The notes: a model not told the origin generated them from the sequence alone. A DNA stretch of 64,000 nt from Clostridium sp. LS (GCF_002760435.1 NZ_AUUU01000003.1:1-64000), one strand, 5' to 3'. Positions 21,557-31,305 are shown, counted from the stretch's first letter. Numbers and translations are program-made.

Positions 21557-21578
21557 TTTTCGCAAACGCTTGCGAAAA
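21557..21578. promoter_or_regulatory. LacI-family operator upstream of the sugar-binding protein gene
   Basis: TTTTCGCAA and TTGCGAAAA form perfect 9-bp arms around ACGC. This is the CGCAA-N4-TTGCG type bound by MalR/CcpA-class LacI proteins. It lies 134 bp before the gene at 21712, and variants recur at 25202 and 28166, so the LacI regulator at 27.1 kb is the likely ligand; CcpA is the alternative. Confidence 0.75.
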
Positions 21579-21598
21579 GGAAATACTTATATAAAGTT

Positions 21599-21638
21599 AA
21601 CATTATATATCTAAAAATATTTATTTTAGATATATGTT
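21599..21638. repeat. Palindrome in the 5' leader of the sugar ABC operon
   Basis: AACATTATATATCTAAAA pairs with TTTTAGATATATGTT apart from one looped-out region, around a 7-nt loop. It may be an operator or an mRNA hairpin; no T run follows. Confidence 0.45.
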
Positions 21639-21711
21639 ATAATTAAATATATAATTTTTAATTTTTGACAATAGCCAAAAATTAGATGAATTTCAATGGA
21701 GGGGTATTCAT

Positions 21712-23046
21712 ATGAAAACAAAAAAAGTATTATCAACAATTTTAGCTTCAACATTAATAGTTGGAACTATGGTTGGATGTGGAACATCATCAAGCAATGG
21801 TTCTCAAAGTTCAAGCAATTCTGGAAGTGGTAAAACAATTAAAGTATTTCAATTAAAAGTTGAAATCAATGACCAACTTCAAGCACTTGCTAAAAAATAT
21901 GAAGAAGAAAAAGGAGTAAAAGTAGAAATAAATTCAGTAGGTGGTGGAGCTGACTACGGTGCAGCATTAAAAGCTGAATTTGCAAAAGGTGCTGATGCTG
22001 AACCAGATATATTCATGATTCAAGGTACTTCAGACTATGAGCTTTGGAAACATAAGATTGATGATTTAAGTGATCAAGGATGGGTTAAAAATGCTGTTAA
22101 AGGTACACTTGATGCAGTAACAGTTGATGGGAAGGTATACGGTATGCCTGCAGCAACAGAAGGATATGGACTAGCATACAATAAAGCAATCTTAGATAAA
22201 GCTGGTATCGATCCCAAATCTATAACTTCATTTGATAAATTAAAAGCTGCTTTTGAAACATTAGACAGCAAAAAAGCAGACCTTGGAATTGAAAATGTTG
22301 TATCTTATACAACAAAAGAAAATTGGGTAACTGGTAATCATACATTCAATATACCATTTGCAGCACAAGAAAAACCAAAAGATTTTCTTGCAGATTATAT
22401 GAACAAAAAAGCAGATTTAGTAAATAATAAAGAATTTAATGATTGGGCTAATTTAGTTGCATTATTGTGTAAATATGGTGGAGGAAAAGCATTAGATACT
22501 ATAGACTATAGTACTCAAGTTGGTAACTTCGCACTTGGTAAGACAGCATTTATCCAACAAGGTAACTGGTGTGCTGGAGATTTAAAAAACTTAAAAGCAA
22601 ACTTCGATATGGGATTTGTTCCATTATGTATTAACAACGATGCTAACGACAAAGCAAATACATCTATTCCAGTAGGAGTACCAATGTACTGGGTAGCTAA
22701 TAAGGATTCTAAAGTTAATAAAGAAGCTAAGGAATTCTTAGATTGGATGGTTTCTAGCAAAACTGGACAAGAAGCTTTAGTTAAAGATATGAATATGATT
22801 CCTGCATTCACAAACTTTACAGTTGAAAGCGATAATCAGTTAAATAAATCAATTTCTGAATACAACAAAGCTGGAAAGACTCTTCCATGGACATTCACTG
22901 GTTTCCCAGATGGATTTACTATGAATAACATAGGACCTGTATTCTCTGAATTCTTAAAAACAGATATGGGAGATGCAGCTAAGAAAGACTTCTTACAAAA
23001 ACTTCAGGATGTAAAGAGAGAAACTCAAAGACCTGCTTCTAATTAA
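21712..23046 (+). CDS. Sugar ABC transporter substrate-binding lipoprotein (malto-oligosaccharide type)
   Basis: Extracytoplasmic sugar receptor of 444 residues in family 1 of solute-binding proteins. The N terminus is a lipoprotein signal with the lipobox cysteine at about residue 23 (GTMVGCG), then a serine/asparagine-rich linker. PDIFMIQGTSD and the YGMPAATEGYGLAYNKA segment are typical of maltose/multiple-sugar binders. It heads a cluster with two permeases and malQ under shared LacI-type operators, which points to malto-oligosaccharides; the exact sugar cannot be read from sequence. Confidence 0.88.
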   Translation: MKTKKVLSTILASTLIVGTMVGCGTSSSNGSQSSSNSGSGKTIKVFQLKVEINDQLQALAKKYEEEKGVKVEINSVGGGADYGAALKAEFAKGADAEPDIFMIQGTSDYELWKHKIDDLSDQGWVKNAVKGTLDAVTVDGKVYGMPAATEGYGLAYNKAILDKAGIDPKSITSFDKLKAAFETLDSKKADLGIENVVSYTTKENWVTGNHTFNIPFAAQEKPKDFLADYMNKKADLVNNKEFNDWANLVALLCKYGGGKALDTIDYSTQVGNFALGKTAFIQQGNWCAGDLKNLKANFDMGFVPLCINNDANDKANTSIPVGVPMYWVANKDSKVNKEAKEFLDWMVSSKTGQEALVKDMNMIPAFTNFTVESDNQLNKSISEYNKAGKTLPWTFTGFPDGFTMNNIGPVFSEFLKTDMGDAAKKDFLQKLQDVKRETQRPASN

Positions 23047-23170
23047 TAATTAAATTTAATTCATGGGGAAAATAACTTTCCTCATGAATATTTTATACAT
23101 AAGATTAAATAATAAAAATATGTGGAATTTAAAATGCAGTAATAAGTCTTACTAAGAAAGGAGTAACTAT

Positions 23171-24037
23171 ATGAGTAAAATATCAAAAGCTAATAGAGAT
23201 TTTTGGATATTTGTTGGACCTGCTTTGTTTGCTATAACAATGGTTGTAATAATACCATTTATAATAGGTATATATTATACATTTACAAATTGGAATGGTG
23301 CTAGTCCACAATATAATTTTGTAGGAATAAGTAACTATTCAAGTCTTCTTGATGATCAACAATTTATATATTCTTTGAAAATAACTATTTTATATACGAT
23401 TGCCAGCGTAATAACCATTAACTTAGTGGGATTTGGGTTAGCGTATGCTGTTACAAGAAGGTTAAAAACTAGTAACTTTTTAAGAACAGGTTTCTTTATG
23501 CCAAATTTAATTGGAGGATTAATCTTAGGATTTATATGGCAATTTATGTTCAATTCGGTATTTACAGGAGTAGGACAAAATTTAGGCAGTAAAGTGCTTG
23601 CAACATCAATGTTACAAGAGCCAACTACAGCAATGTTTGCAATGTTAATTGTTTCAACATGGCAATATGCAGGATATATAATGGTTATATATATAGCTGC
23701 ACTTGAAAATGTACCAGCTGATTTAATAGAGGCTGCTCATATTGATGGAGCTAATGGATGGCATACGTTTAAGAATATAACAATACCTATGGTAAGACAA
23801 GGAATAACAATTTGTATGTTCTTAACCTTGGCAAACTCGTTTAAGTTATTTGATTTAAATTTCTCCCTAACACCTGCAAAAACTACTGAGATGTTAGCTT
23901 TAAATATATATAAGGAAGCATTTGTATTGAATAATATGGGGATAGGACAAGCAAAAGCCATTATATTCTTTATACTTGTAACTGCTATTTCTTTAACACA
24001 AGTTTACTTTAATAAGAAGAAGGAGGTAGAGGCATAA
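23171..24037 (+). CDS. Sugar ABC transporter permease (MalF-like)
   Basis: Integral membrane subunit of 288 residues with about six hydrophobic segments, the first at about 12-34. The EAA loop that contacts the ATPase is seen as EAAHIDGANGWHTFKNITIP (about 187-206). AAAGGAG precedes ATG 23171. The stop codon overlaps the next start by one base, so both permeases are translationally coupled. No ATPase gene is in the cluster, so a shared MsmK/MalK-type ATPase encoded elsewhere is likely. Confidence 0.92.
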   Translation: MSKISKANRDFWIFVGPALFAITMVVIIPFIIGIYYTFTNWNGASPQYNFVGISNYSSLLDDQQFIYSLKITILYTIASVITINLVGFGLAYAVTRRLKTSNFLRTGFFMPNLIGGLILGFIWQFMFNSVFTGVGQNLGSKVLATSMLQEPTTAMFAMLIVSTWQYAGYIMVIYIAALENVPADLIEAAHIDGANGWHTFKNITIPMVRQGITICMFLTLANSFKLFDLNFSLTPAKTTEMLALNIYKEAFVLNNMGIGQAKAIIFFILVTAISLTQVYFNKKKEVEA

Positions 24038-24936
24038 TGGAAGCAAATAAAGCTGTTGATACTGCACAAAAAACTAAATCAAACAAAAAGTTAAAAACTC
24101 TAGATACTTATACAGGTAAATTAGGACTATTAGAAGTGTTTGCATGGTTGTTACTAATATTATATATGGTGCCATTTTATTTAATGATTATTAACTCATT
24201 TAAACAAAGAAGAGAAATTTTTGCGAATACCACAGGATTACCAGAAATGTGGAATTACAGTAACTATATAGACGCCGCTAATAAAATGAACTTGGTAAGT
24301 TCTTTTGTTAATTCTATGATAATAACTGTTGGCAGTGTAATATTATTACTTCTATTTTCTTCAATGGCTGCTTGGCTATTAGTACGTGATCAAACTAAAA
24401 AGAGTAAAATAATATTTTATGTATTTACAGCCGGAATGATTGTTCCATTCCAAGCGGTAATGTTACCACTTGTAAAGTGGATGGGTAAAATTCAATTAGG
24501 ACCATTTAAGATGATAGGATCATATTATGGATTGATATTTATGTATATAGGATTTGGTGTAAGTATGAGCATATTCTTATATCATGGATTCATTAAAGGT
24601 ATACCTCAAGAAGTTGAAGAAGCTGCAACTATTGATGGATGTAGTAAATGGCAAACTTATACAAAGGTAGTTTTACCATTGTTAAAGCCTATTACTGTTA
24701 CAGTAGCTGTATTAAATAGCATATGGATATGGAATGACTTCTTATTACCTTTCTTAACATTAGGCAAAGATTTAAGAACTATACCATTAGCTATGAATAA
24801 TTTCTTTGGAGCATTTTCAAAGCAATGGGAACTTGCAATGGCAGCTTTAGTTATGGCAATAATACCAATAATTATATTCTATTTCTTTGTTCAAAAACAT
24901 ATAATCGCAGGTATTGTTCAAGGGTCAATAAAATAG
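24037..24936 (+). CDS. Sugar ABC transporter permease (MalG-like)
   Basis: The partner permease, 299 residues. A charged cytoplasmic N terminus of about 35 residues is longer than usual for MalG proteins. About six membrane segments follow, with the EAA motif as EEAATIDGCSKWQTYTKVVLP in the second half. ATG 24037 overlaps the preceding stop (TAATG arrangement). It ends the transport part of the locus. Confidence 0.92.
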   Translation: MEANKAVDTAQKTKSNKKLKTLDTYTGKLGLLEVFAWLLLILYMVPFYLMIINSFKQRREIFANTTGLPEMWNYSNYIDAANKMNLVSSFVNSMIITVGSVILLLLFSSMAAWLLVRDQTKKSKIIFYVFTAGMIVPFQAVMLPLVKWMGKIQLGPFKMIGSYYGLIFMYIGFGVSMSIFLYHGFIKGIPQEVEEAATIDGCSKWQTYTKVVLPLLKPITVTVAVLNSIWIWNDFLLPFLTLGKDLRTIPLAMNNFFGAFSKQWELAMAALVMAIIPIIIFYFFVQKHIIAGIVQGSIK

Positions 24937-25286
24937 TTATCGAGAAAAATAGAGAGACTATTATAAAAGTTTAAATATAAAATGATTAGATAAGGATTTT
25001 TAATCAAAATTTAACCTATATCAATAAGTCTTATAACTATATATTTGGCCTATGCAGGTATATAATTTAAATTTTAGTTAAGAAACCTGTAAATTAAGAA
25101 GGTCTAAGAAATATTTTTGAGATAGTCTCTCAATTTTTACTATAGCAATATATGATTCATATTTTGTTATAAGTCATCAATAGCTAGTTTATAGGTTGTA
25201 GCGCAAGCGGTTGCCTAAAGAATATCTGATATTAAGGCCTTTCGTGCAAAATAAATTCAGAACAAAAGTCGAATTAGGAGGAAAAT
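24937..25286 (+). other. Intergenic region before malQ with LacI-type operator
   Basis: No gene is present. CGCAAGCGGTTGC at 25202-25214 is an imperfect LacI-type operator 72 bp before malQ, so malQ is probably a separate unit under the same regulator as the transporter. A 10-bp inverted repeat (GAGAGACTAT near 24952 and its complement near 25122) spans about 160 bp; its role is unknown. Confidence 0.6.
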
Positions 25287-26813
25287 ATGAATAGAGGTAG
25301 TGGTATTATTATGCACATTGCTTCTCTACCAGGAAAGTATGGGATTGGAACATTTGGTAATGAAGCATATGAATTTGGAGATTTCTTAAAAAAAGCGGGA
25401 CAAAGGTATTGGCAAATATTACCCTTAGGCCCAACAAGTTTTGGAGATTCACCATATCAGTCTTTTTCAGCATTTGCTGGAAATCCATATTTTATAGATT
25501 TTGATATACTAGAGAAAGATGGATTGTTAAGTAAGGAAGACTATGAATCAATTAATTTTGGTGATAATTCTGAAGATATAGATTATGGAGTAATATTTAC
25601 AGAAAAATTTAAAGTATTAAAAAAAGCCTTTGAAAATTATAAGTTAAAAGGTTTGAAGGAATTAGAAGAATTTGAAGAAAAAGAAGCTTATTGGTTAGAA
25701 GATTATGCATTTTATATGGCAGTTAAAAATCATTTTGATTTAAAAAGCTGGCAAACGTGGGATGAAGATATTAGGCTAAGAGAGCCAGATGCTATATCCA
25801 AGTATAAAAAGTTGTTAAGTAATGAAATAGAGTATTGGAAGTTTTTACAGTATGAATTTTATAAACAGTGGAAAGCATTAAAATCATATGTGAATGAACT
25901 AGGCATCGAAATAATCGGTGATATGCCTATATATGTTGCAGAAGATAGTGCTGATGTATGGGCAAATCCTGAAGCATTTTTACTTCATAAAAAGACATTA
26001 AAACCACTTAAAGTTGCCGGCTGTCCGCCAGATATATTTTCAGCAACTGGACAACTATGGGGAAATCCAATTTATGATTGGAATTACATGGAGAAAACGG
26101 ATTACAAATGGTGGGTTGACCGTATAAGACAAAGTTTAAATTTATATGATGTTCTTAGGATAGATCATTTTAAAGGATTTGAATCATATTGGTCAATTCC
26201 TTATGGTGATACGACAGCGGAAAATGGTGAATGGGTTAAGGGACCAGGAATAAAAGTATTTAATGCAATTAAGGACGAGCTTGGAGATGTAAATATAATT
26301 GCAGAAGATTTAGGAACGTTAACTGAAGAAACAATTAAGCTAAGGAATGATACAGGTTTCCCAGGAATGAAAATATTAACATTTGGATTTGACTCAGGTA
26401 GCGAAAATCCTTTTTTACCTCATAACTATGAAAAGAATTTTATTGTTTACACAGGTACTCATGACAATGACACTGTTAGAGGATGGATGGAGACAACTGC
26501 TCCGAAAGAACAAGTGAAAAATGCAATGGAGTACTTAGGGTTAAATAAAGAAGAAGGCTATAACTGGGGCTTTGTAAGAGGAGCCTGGAGCAGTATTGCT
26601 GATACTGCAATAGCTCAAATGCAGGATTTTCTGGATTTAGGAAATGAAGCTAGAATTAATTTACCATCAACACTTGGCAATAATTGGAGATGGAGAGTTA
26701 AGAAAACATCAATTACCGACGAGCTAGCTGAAAAAATTAATAAGATTACTAAGCTTTATGGAAGAAGTAGGCAAGAAAGCAAAGTGGAATTGGCTGAGAA
26801 TTTATTAAATTAA
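25287..26813 (+). CDS. malQ: 4-alpha-glucanotransferase (amylomaltase)
   Basis: Cytoplasmic GH77 enzyme that transfers glucan segments between malto-oligosaccharides and releases glucose. The 508-residue protein has the N-terminal RGSGIIMHIASLPGKYGIG, the nucleophile aspartate in VLRIDHFKG, the acid/base glutamate in IIAEDLG and the THDNDTVRGW substrate motif. AGGAGG precedes ATG 25287. It follows the sugar transporter and carries a LacI-type operator. No maltose phosphorylase or glucosidase is adjacent. Confidence 0.97.
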   Translation: MNRGSGIIMHIASLPGKYGIGTFGNEAYEFGDFLKKAGQRYWQILPLGPTSFGDSPYQSFSAFAGNPYFIDFDILEKDGLLSKEDYESINFGDNSEDIDYGVIFTEKFKVLKKAFENYKLKGLKELEEFEEKEAYWLEDYAFYMAVKNHFDLKSWQTWDEDIRLREPDAISKYKKLLSNEIEYWKFLQYEFYKQWKALKSYVNELGIEIIGDMPIYVAEDSADVWANPEAFLLHKKTLKPLKVAGCPPDIFSATGQLWGNPIYDWNYMEKTDYKWWVDRIRQSLNLYDVLRIDHFKGFESYWSIPYGDTTAENGEWVKGPGIKVFNAIKDELGDVNIIAEDLGTLTEETIKLRNDTGFPGMKILTFGFDSGSENPFLPHNYEKNFIVYTGTHDNDTVRGWMETTAPKEQVKNAMEYLGLNKEEGYNWGFVRGAWSSIADTAIAQMQDFLDLGNEARINLPSTLGNNWRWRVKKTSITDELAEKINKITKLYGRSRQESKVELAENLLN

Positions 26814-26826
26814 TATAACCTTTACT

Positions 26827-26864
26827 AAATAATCTTTACGATATTAATATTGTAGAGATTATTT
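26827..26864. terminator. Hairpin after malQ
   Basis: AAATAATCT pairs with AGATTATTT with an extended AT-rich inner stem; the downstream tract is T-rich but interrupted. The rest of the 319-nt gap to the next gene is AT-rich and shows no other clear signal. Confidence 0.55.
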
Positions 26865-27132
26865 GTATATTATATGAAAATTATTTAGAATCTAATTTTT
26901 ACTTATTTCTTATAAGTTTCTCAATATTTGTCTAAAAGTTTTAGTTAAAAATGATATATAAGATGTTTATGTATTGTCTAATAAAACTAAATAATATACT
27001 GTTTGTAACATTATTATAAATATGATAATATTAAAAATATTAGTACTATTTAATTTAAAATGTTGGAATAAATAATATTATGTTTGAAATAAATGTTAAA
27101 ATAGTTTATTAATATGGAAAGGAGCAGAGGAT

Positions 27133-28134
27133 ATGAAAGTCACAATAAAAGAAGTAGCAAAAGAAGCAAACGTATCACCATCCACGGTATCTAGAGTTAT
27201 ATCTGATAGTTCACAAATAAGTGAAGAGACTAAAGAAAAAGTTAGAGAAGCAATAAAAAGACTGAAATATAAGCCAAATGCAATTGCAAGAAGTCTTGCT
27301 AATAAGAAAAGCAGGATTTTAGGAGTGGTTGTTCCAAATGAAGCACAAGATTTGATTACTAACACATTCTTCATTCAAGCAATGAAGGGAATGAGCAGAT
27401 ATGCTCAAAATAAAAAATATTATATAACTTATGCATTTAGCGAAGATGAAAAGACAGAACTAGAGTATATGAATAATTTTATAACAAGTAATTTAGTGGA
27501 TGGCATTTGTTTACTACGTGCTAGAAGTGATGATAAAAGTATTAAATTCCTAAAAGAAATGCAATTTCCTTTTGTAGTAATAGGACGGCCTGAGGAGACA
27601 GAGGATTTATTATGGGTAGATAATGATAATTTTCAAGCTACTTATAACTTAGTGAATGAACTCGTAAAAAAGGGACATAAATCTATTGCTTTTTTAGGAG
27701 CAAAGAAGGAATGGAATGTAACAAAAGATAGATTTAAGGGATTTAAAGTAGCCTGTGAGATCAATGGAATTTCAATACAAGAAAATAGTGTTGTAATGGT
27801 GAAAGATTTTAATGAGGAAGAAGGAAGAAGCGGGACTATTAAATTATTAGAAGGTTCTAATCCAACTGCAATAATAGTAGAGGATGATGTACTAGCCTTT
27901 GGTGCACTTAAAGTTCTAAATGAGAGAAATATTAAGGATATTGATGTAATAGGCTTTAATAACAATCCATTGGATGAATTTCAGAGTCCACCTTTATCAT
28001 CAGTAGATATCAATTCAGCAGAGCTTGGATACTATGCCACAAAAATTTTAATAGATTTTTTAGAAAGTAACGAAAGAACTACAGACCATTATATTATTGA
28101 TACTAAGTTGGTAAAAAGAGAGTCATTTAAGTAG
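27133..28134 (+). CDS. LacI-family transcriptional regulator (MalR-like)
   Basis: A 333-residue LacI/GalR repressor: N-terminal helix-turn-helix and hinge (TIKEVAKEANVSPSTVSRVI, then the KPNAIARSLA hinge helix at about 46-58), followed by a periplasmic-binding-protein-like sugar-sensing domain. GGAAAGGAG precedes ATG 27133. Palindromes of LacI type before the transporter, before malQ and just downstream of this gene make it the probable local repressor responding to maltose or a derivative. It is unlikely to be CcpA itself, given its dedicated location, but CcpA could share the sites. Confidence 0.9.
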   Translation: MKVTIKEVAKEANVSPSTVSRVISDSSQISEETKEKVREAIKRLKYKPNAIARSLANKKSRILGVVVPNEAQDLITNTFFIQAMKGMSRYAQNKKYYITYAFSEDEKTELEYMNNFITSNLVDGICLLRARSDDKSIKFLKEMQFPFVVIGRPEETEDLLWVDNDNFQATYNLVNELVKKGHKSIAFLGAKKEWNVTKDRFKGFKVACEINGISIQENSVVMVKDFNEEEGRSGTIKLLEGSNPTAIIVEDDVLAFGALKVLNERNIKDIDVIGFNNNPLDEFQSPPLSSVDINSAELGYYATKILIDFLESNERTTDHYIIDTKLVKRESFK

Positions 28135-28165
28135 AGATTAAATAAATTTATGTTTTTTTGATATA

Positions 28166-28183
28166 TTCGCAAGCGATTGCAAA
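28166..28183. promoter_or_regulatory. LacI-type operator downstream of the regulator gene
   Basis: TTCGCAAGCGATTGCAAA resembles the operators at 21557 and 25202. A ribosome site and a very short reading frame follow, but no gene. Confidence 0.6.
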
Positions 28184-28266
28184 TAAAAGGAGATTTTTAT
28201 GACTCACTTACCCTGAAGATGGCGGGTTATTTTGCAGATTATTTTTTAATTGCCTAATATAATATG

Positions 28267-28315
28267 AAAGGAATTCTTTATAATTAAAATATTTTTAGTT
28301 TTAAAGAATTCTTTT
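28267..28315 (+). terminator. Terminator hairpin upstream of the chemoreceptor gene
   Basis: AAAGGAATTCTTTA pairs with TAAAGAATTCTTT, followed by a short T run. Confidence 0.6.
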
Positions 28316-28363
28316 AATTACACTTTTCCATAATTAGTCATGGTAATTATGAAAAAAATAGTC

Positions 28364-28387
28364 TATAATATTGTTAACGTTTAACAA
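28364..28387 (+). promoter_or_regulatory. Candidate promoter with perfect 7-3-7 palindrome
   Basis: TATAAT (28364-28369) is followed at once by TTGTTAA-CGT-TTAACAA (28371-28387). The palindrome would cover the transcription start, as expected for a repressor site. It resembles the Rex consensus, but its spacer is 3 nt rather than 4. The candidate -35 (TGGTAA, 28341-28346) is poor. Confidence 0.5.
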
Positions 28388-28545
28388 CGTTACAGTCTTA
28401 AATATATTAGGAAAAATTAAAATTCAACATGCATCATTGCAAAAGATTTTTACGCGATAACTATAAGTAAATTAGTGTTGTTTAAAACATGTATTGTCAA
28501 TATATATTTCTTATATAAAAGTCTACTGTGGAAGAGGGGAGTACA

Positions 28546-29961
28546 ATGAAAACAAAGAAGGAACAAGACAAGACCAATAAAAGGAAAACCAGGAAGATTG
28601 GAAAGAGTCTTAAAACTAAAATAATAATAAGTTATATAATAGTGTTAAGCTTTATGACATTTATAGCAAGCGTTTGCGTTGTGCAAATGAGAAATGTGCT
28701 TGTAGAGCTTGGATCAACCCAAGAAGTAATCAATAATGCAGCAGTTCAAGCTATCACAAAACAAAACATGAGAGCATCAATTACAACACTTCAAGGTTCG
28801 GTAAGTAAATTTAGCAATATAGCTATTATAGTCTCAATTATTGGATTTATAGTTACATTGCTTCTTGCAATTATAATAATTAGAGGAATTCTTAGCCCAT
28901 TAAAAGATTTGAGCAAGCTTTCTCATTCATTAAGAGAAGGTGATTTAACAGCTAGACTTGCGGGAAATTATGACAAAGAATTTGGGGACGTTATAGAAAG
29001 TTTAAATGATGCAATAAATGCCAATAGAGCAATGGTTGGAAATATATATTCATACGCAAAATTATTAATAAAATCTAGTGTAGATCTCAACGAAATAATG
29101 AAAAGCATAGATAATAGAATATTGGAAGTGAATTCTTCTACACAAATTATTTCTGGAGAAGTTGAGCAATTAAGTGCAGTATCGCAAGAGGTTAATGCAT
29201 CTACATTTGAAATAAAAAGTGTCGTATCAGGATTAAATGAACTTGCTGTGACAGATAATAAATCAGCAGAAATTATTAGAGGTAAAGCGGTTAAGGTTAA
29301 GGAAAAAGGCCAAACAGCAGCAGAAAATGCCAGAAAAATATATGCAGAGAAAATAGAGAATATTACCCATGCAATTGAACAAGGTAAAGTGGTTCAAGAT
29401 ATTAAAATGATGGCAGATGTAATAGCTGGAGTATCAGAACAAACTAACTTATTAGCACTTAATGCAGCTATAGAAGCAGCAAGAGCTGGGGAGCAAGGAA
29501 AAGGATTTGCAGTAGTCGCTGATGAAGTTAGAAAATTAGCTGAACAAAGCACTGATGCAGTTGATAAAATAAAAAAGGTCATTACGGAAGTACATGGTGC
29601 ATTTAAGAATTTAAGTGAACACAGCAAAGATTTATTAAATTTCTTAGAAGAAGATGTTGATGAAGATTATGAATTGTTAATAGAAACTGCGACAAGTTAC
29701 GAAAATGATTCAAGACTAATTACTAATATGGCAGAAGAGATTCAAAATACAAGTATGACCATTGAAGAAATTATTACACAAATTACACAAGGAATAAATA
29801 GAGTTAGCTTAAATGCTGAAGAGACAGCAGGTAAATCCCAAGATATACAAAGAAATGTGGACGAAGTTACAAGTCAGGTTGGCAATATAGTTAAAGCTAT
29901 TAATGAACAAACTACTATTGCGGAAGAACTTAAGGACGTAATAAACGTATATAAAATATAG
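28546..29961 (+). CDS. Methyl-accepting chemotaxis protein
   Basis: A 471-residue chemoreceptor signalling to CheA/CheW. Two membrane segments (about 25-46 and 91-113) enclose only about 45 extracytoplasmic residues, too few for a classic ligand-binding domain. A HAMP domain (about 114-165) and a long coiled-coil signalling domain follow; the conserved tip [20 protein letters not shown] lies near residues 295-315. ATG 28546 behind GAAGAGGGG is preferred over GTG 28528. It may sense through a partner binding protein or through membrane state. The adjacent sugar locus suggests, but does not prove, sugar sensing. Confidence 0.92.
   Translation: MKTKKEQDKTNKRKTRKIGKSLKTKIIISYIIVLSFMTFIASVCVVQMRNVLVELGSTQEVINNAAVQAITKQNMRASITTLQGSVSKFSNIAIIVSIIGFIVTLLLAIIIIRGILSPLKDLSKLSHSLREGDLTARLAGNYDKEFGDVIESLNDAINANRAMVGNIYSYAKLLIKSSVDLNEIMKSIDNRILEVNSSTQIISGEVEQLSAVSQEVNASTFEIKSVVSGLNELAVTDNKSAEIIRGKAVKVKEKGQTAAENARKIYAEKIENITHAIEQGKVVQDIKMMADVIAGVSEQTNLLALNAAIEAARAGEQGKGFAVVADEVRKLAEQSTDAVDKIKKVITEVHGAFKNLSEHSKDLLNFLEEDVDEDYELLIETATSYENDSRLITNMAEEIQNTSMTIEEIITQITQGINRVSLNAEETAGKSQDIQRNVDEVTSQVGNIVKAINEQTTIAEELKDVINVYKI
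28666..28678. promoter_or_regulatory. LacI-type operator-like sequence inside the chemoreceptor gene
   Basis: GCAAGCGTTTGCG lies 120 bp inside the coding region, over codons of the first membrane segment. It matches the maltose-locus operators closely. It may block elongation, or be chance. Confidence 0.35.
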
Positions 29962-30053
29962 TTTAAATAAAATTATATTTGTAGAAACCTAAAGCATAAT
30001 ATGCTAGTATTTGTATAAGAATAACTCCAAGTCTAAAAATTAGGGGATTATAT

Positions 30054-31256
30054 ATGAATAAAAGAGGTATTAAGCGAAGGTATGAGAAAAAGCATAATGG
30101 AGGTATTAAAAATATAATATTAGTTATTACAACTATATTTATTATTAGTGCATTCGGAATATATTTAAAGAGCGGAAATATATTGATTATGCATAAAAAT
30201 GAAACGAGTGAAAATGATAAGCAAGTTAGTACCGAGGAAAATAATCTATCTGAGATGAATAATCAAGAAGAAATTATTGTAGAAAAACCAGTTAAAAAAC
30301 AGATTTTATTGTCTTTTGCAGGAGATTTTACTTTAGGAACCGATACTAAATTTGCATATGAGGGTAGTTTGCCAGCAGCATTTATAAAAAGTGGGAAAAA
30401 CTATTCATATTTTATGCAAAATGTTTCAGAAATATTTAAAAAAGATGATTATACATTAGTAAACTTAGAGACTACGCTTACAGATTCAAATGTGAAGGCC
30501 AATAAAGATGGAGATGTATTTTATAACTTTAAAGGCCCTAAGGAATATGTTAACATTCTAACTCAGGCATCTATAGATGGGGTTACGATAGCTAATAATC
30601 ATATTTATGATTATGGAAGTCAAGGTGCAAAGGATACTATTGATACCTTAAAGGAAAGTAATGTTGATGTTTGTGGGGAAGGATATAAAATTTTAAAGGA
30701 TATTAAAGGCGTTAAATTTGGATTCTTAGGATATACGGGTTGGGAATTTTCGAAAGATCTAAAAGCAAAGATAGTAAGTGATATTAGTGAATTAAGAAAG
30801 CAAGGAGCAGAAGTTGTTATTCCTTATTTTCACTGGGGAATAGAGAGAACATACGAACCATATGATGTTCAGCAGAGTTTGGCTAGGTTTTCCATTGACA
30901 ATGGTGCCGATGCAGTTATAGGATCACATCCCCATGTTATTCAAAGCATGGAAAATTACAAAGGCAAGCTTATAGCTTATTCTATGGGAAATTTTTGTTT
31001 TGGGGGAAACTCAAATCCTCCAGATAAGAGGACATTTATACTTCAAGCTAGGATAAATATTGAGAATGATAAATTAATAGATATTGAATATAAGGTACTC
31101 CCTGCAATGATATCGTCGAGAAATGATAGAAATGATTACATTCCAACTTTAGCAGCTGGCGAAAATAAAGCTAATATATTAAAAACTCTAAATCAATTAT
31201 CTCCAACTTTAAATGGCAATATTAATGGGGAATTTTTTAAATTAAATTCTCAATAA
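30054..31256 (+). CDS. CapA-family metallophosphatase-like protein
   Basis: A 400-residue protein with a short cytoplasmic N terminus rich in lysine and arginine, one membrane anchor (about 20-40), an acidic linker and an extracytoplasmic CapA (PGA_cap) domain from about residue 80. Conserved pieces include LLSFAGDFTLG, VNLETTLT, IANNHIYDYG, PYFHWGIE and IGSHPHVIQ, the metal-ligand pattern of the calcineurin-like fold. In Bacillus, CapA acts in poly-gamma-glutamate export, but no capBC genes are here, so that role cannot be assumed. AATTAGGGG precedes ATG 30054, and a strong terminator follows. Confidence 0.85.
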   Translation: MNKRGIKRRYEKKHNGGIKNIILVITTIFIISAFGIYLKSGNILIMHKNETSENDKQVSTEENNLSEMNNQEEIIVEKPVKKQILLSFAGDFTLGTDTKFAYEGSLPAAFIKSGKNYSYFMQNVSEIFKKDDYTLVNLETTLTDSNVKANKDGDVFYNFKGPKEYVNILTQASIDGVTIANNHIYDYGSQGAKDTIDTLKESNVDVCGEGYKILKDIKGVKFGFLGYTGWEFSKDLKAKIVSDISELRKQGAEVVIPYFHWGIERTYEPYDVQQSLARFSIDNGADAVIGSHPHVIQSMENYKGKLIAYSMGNFCFGGNSNPPDKRTFILQARINIENDKLIDIEYKVLPAMISSRNDRNDYIPTLAAGENKANILKTLNQLSPTLNGNINGEFFKLNSQ

Positions 31257-31305
31257 TAGTTTTAGCAGTTATATATAATCAAATTAAAAGAGGCAAAAAT
31301 GAAGC

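Larger units (their letters stand above)
21332..21711 (+). other. Intergenic control region of the malto-oligosaccharide operon
   Basis: No gene was seen here. The stretch holds a LacI-type operator (21557-21578), a long palindrome (21599-21638) and a weak promoter candidate, TTGACT (21459-21464) with TAAAAT (21480-21485) at only 15 bp spacing. Confidence 0.5.
28135..28545 (+). other. Intergenic region between the LacI regulator and the chemoreceptor
   Basis: No intact gene is present. It contains a LacI-type operator, an AGGAG site with a 5-codon reading frame (ATG at 28199), a terminator hairpin, and a perfect palindrome at a candidate promoter. The operator plus an abortive reading frame looks like the stub of a lost sugar-use gene. 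Confidence 0.5.

Noticed and set aside
24952..25131. 10-bp inverted repeat spanning about 160 bp upstream of malQ, considered as a small transposable element
   Set aside because: No target-site duplication or second copy was seen; 10-bp arms can arise by chance in AT-rich DNA.
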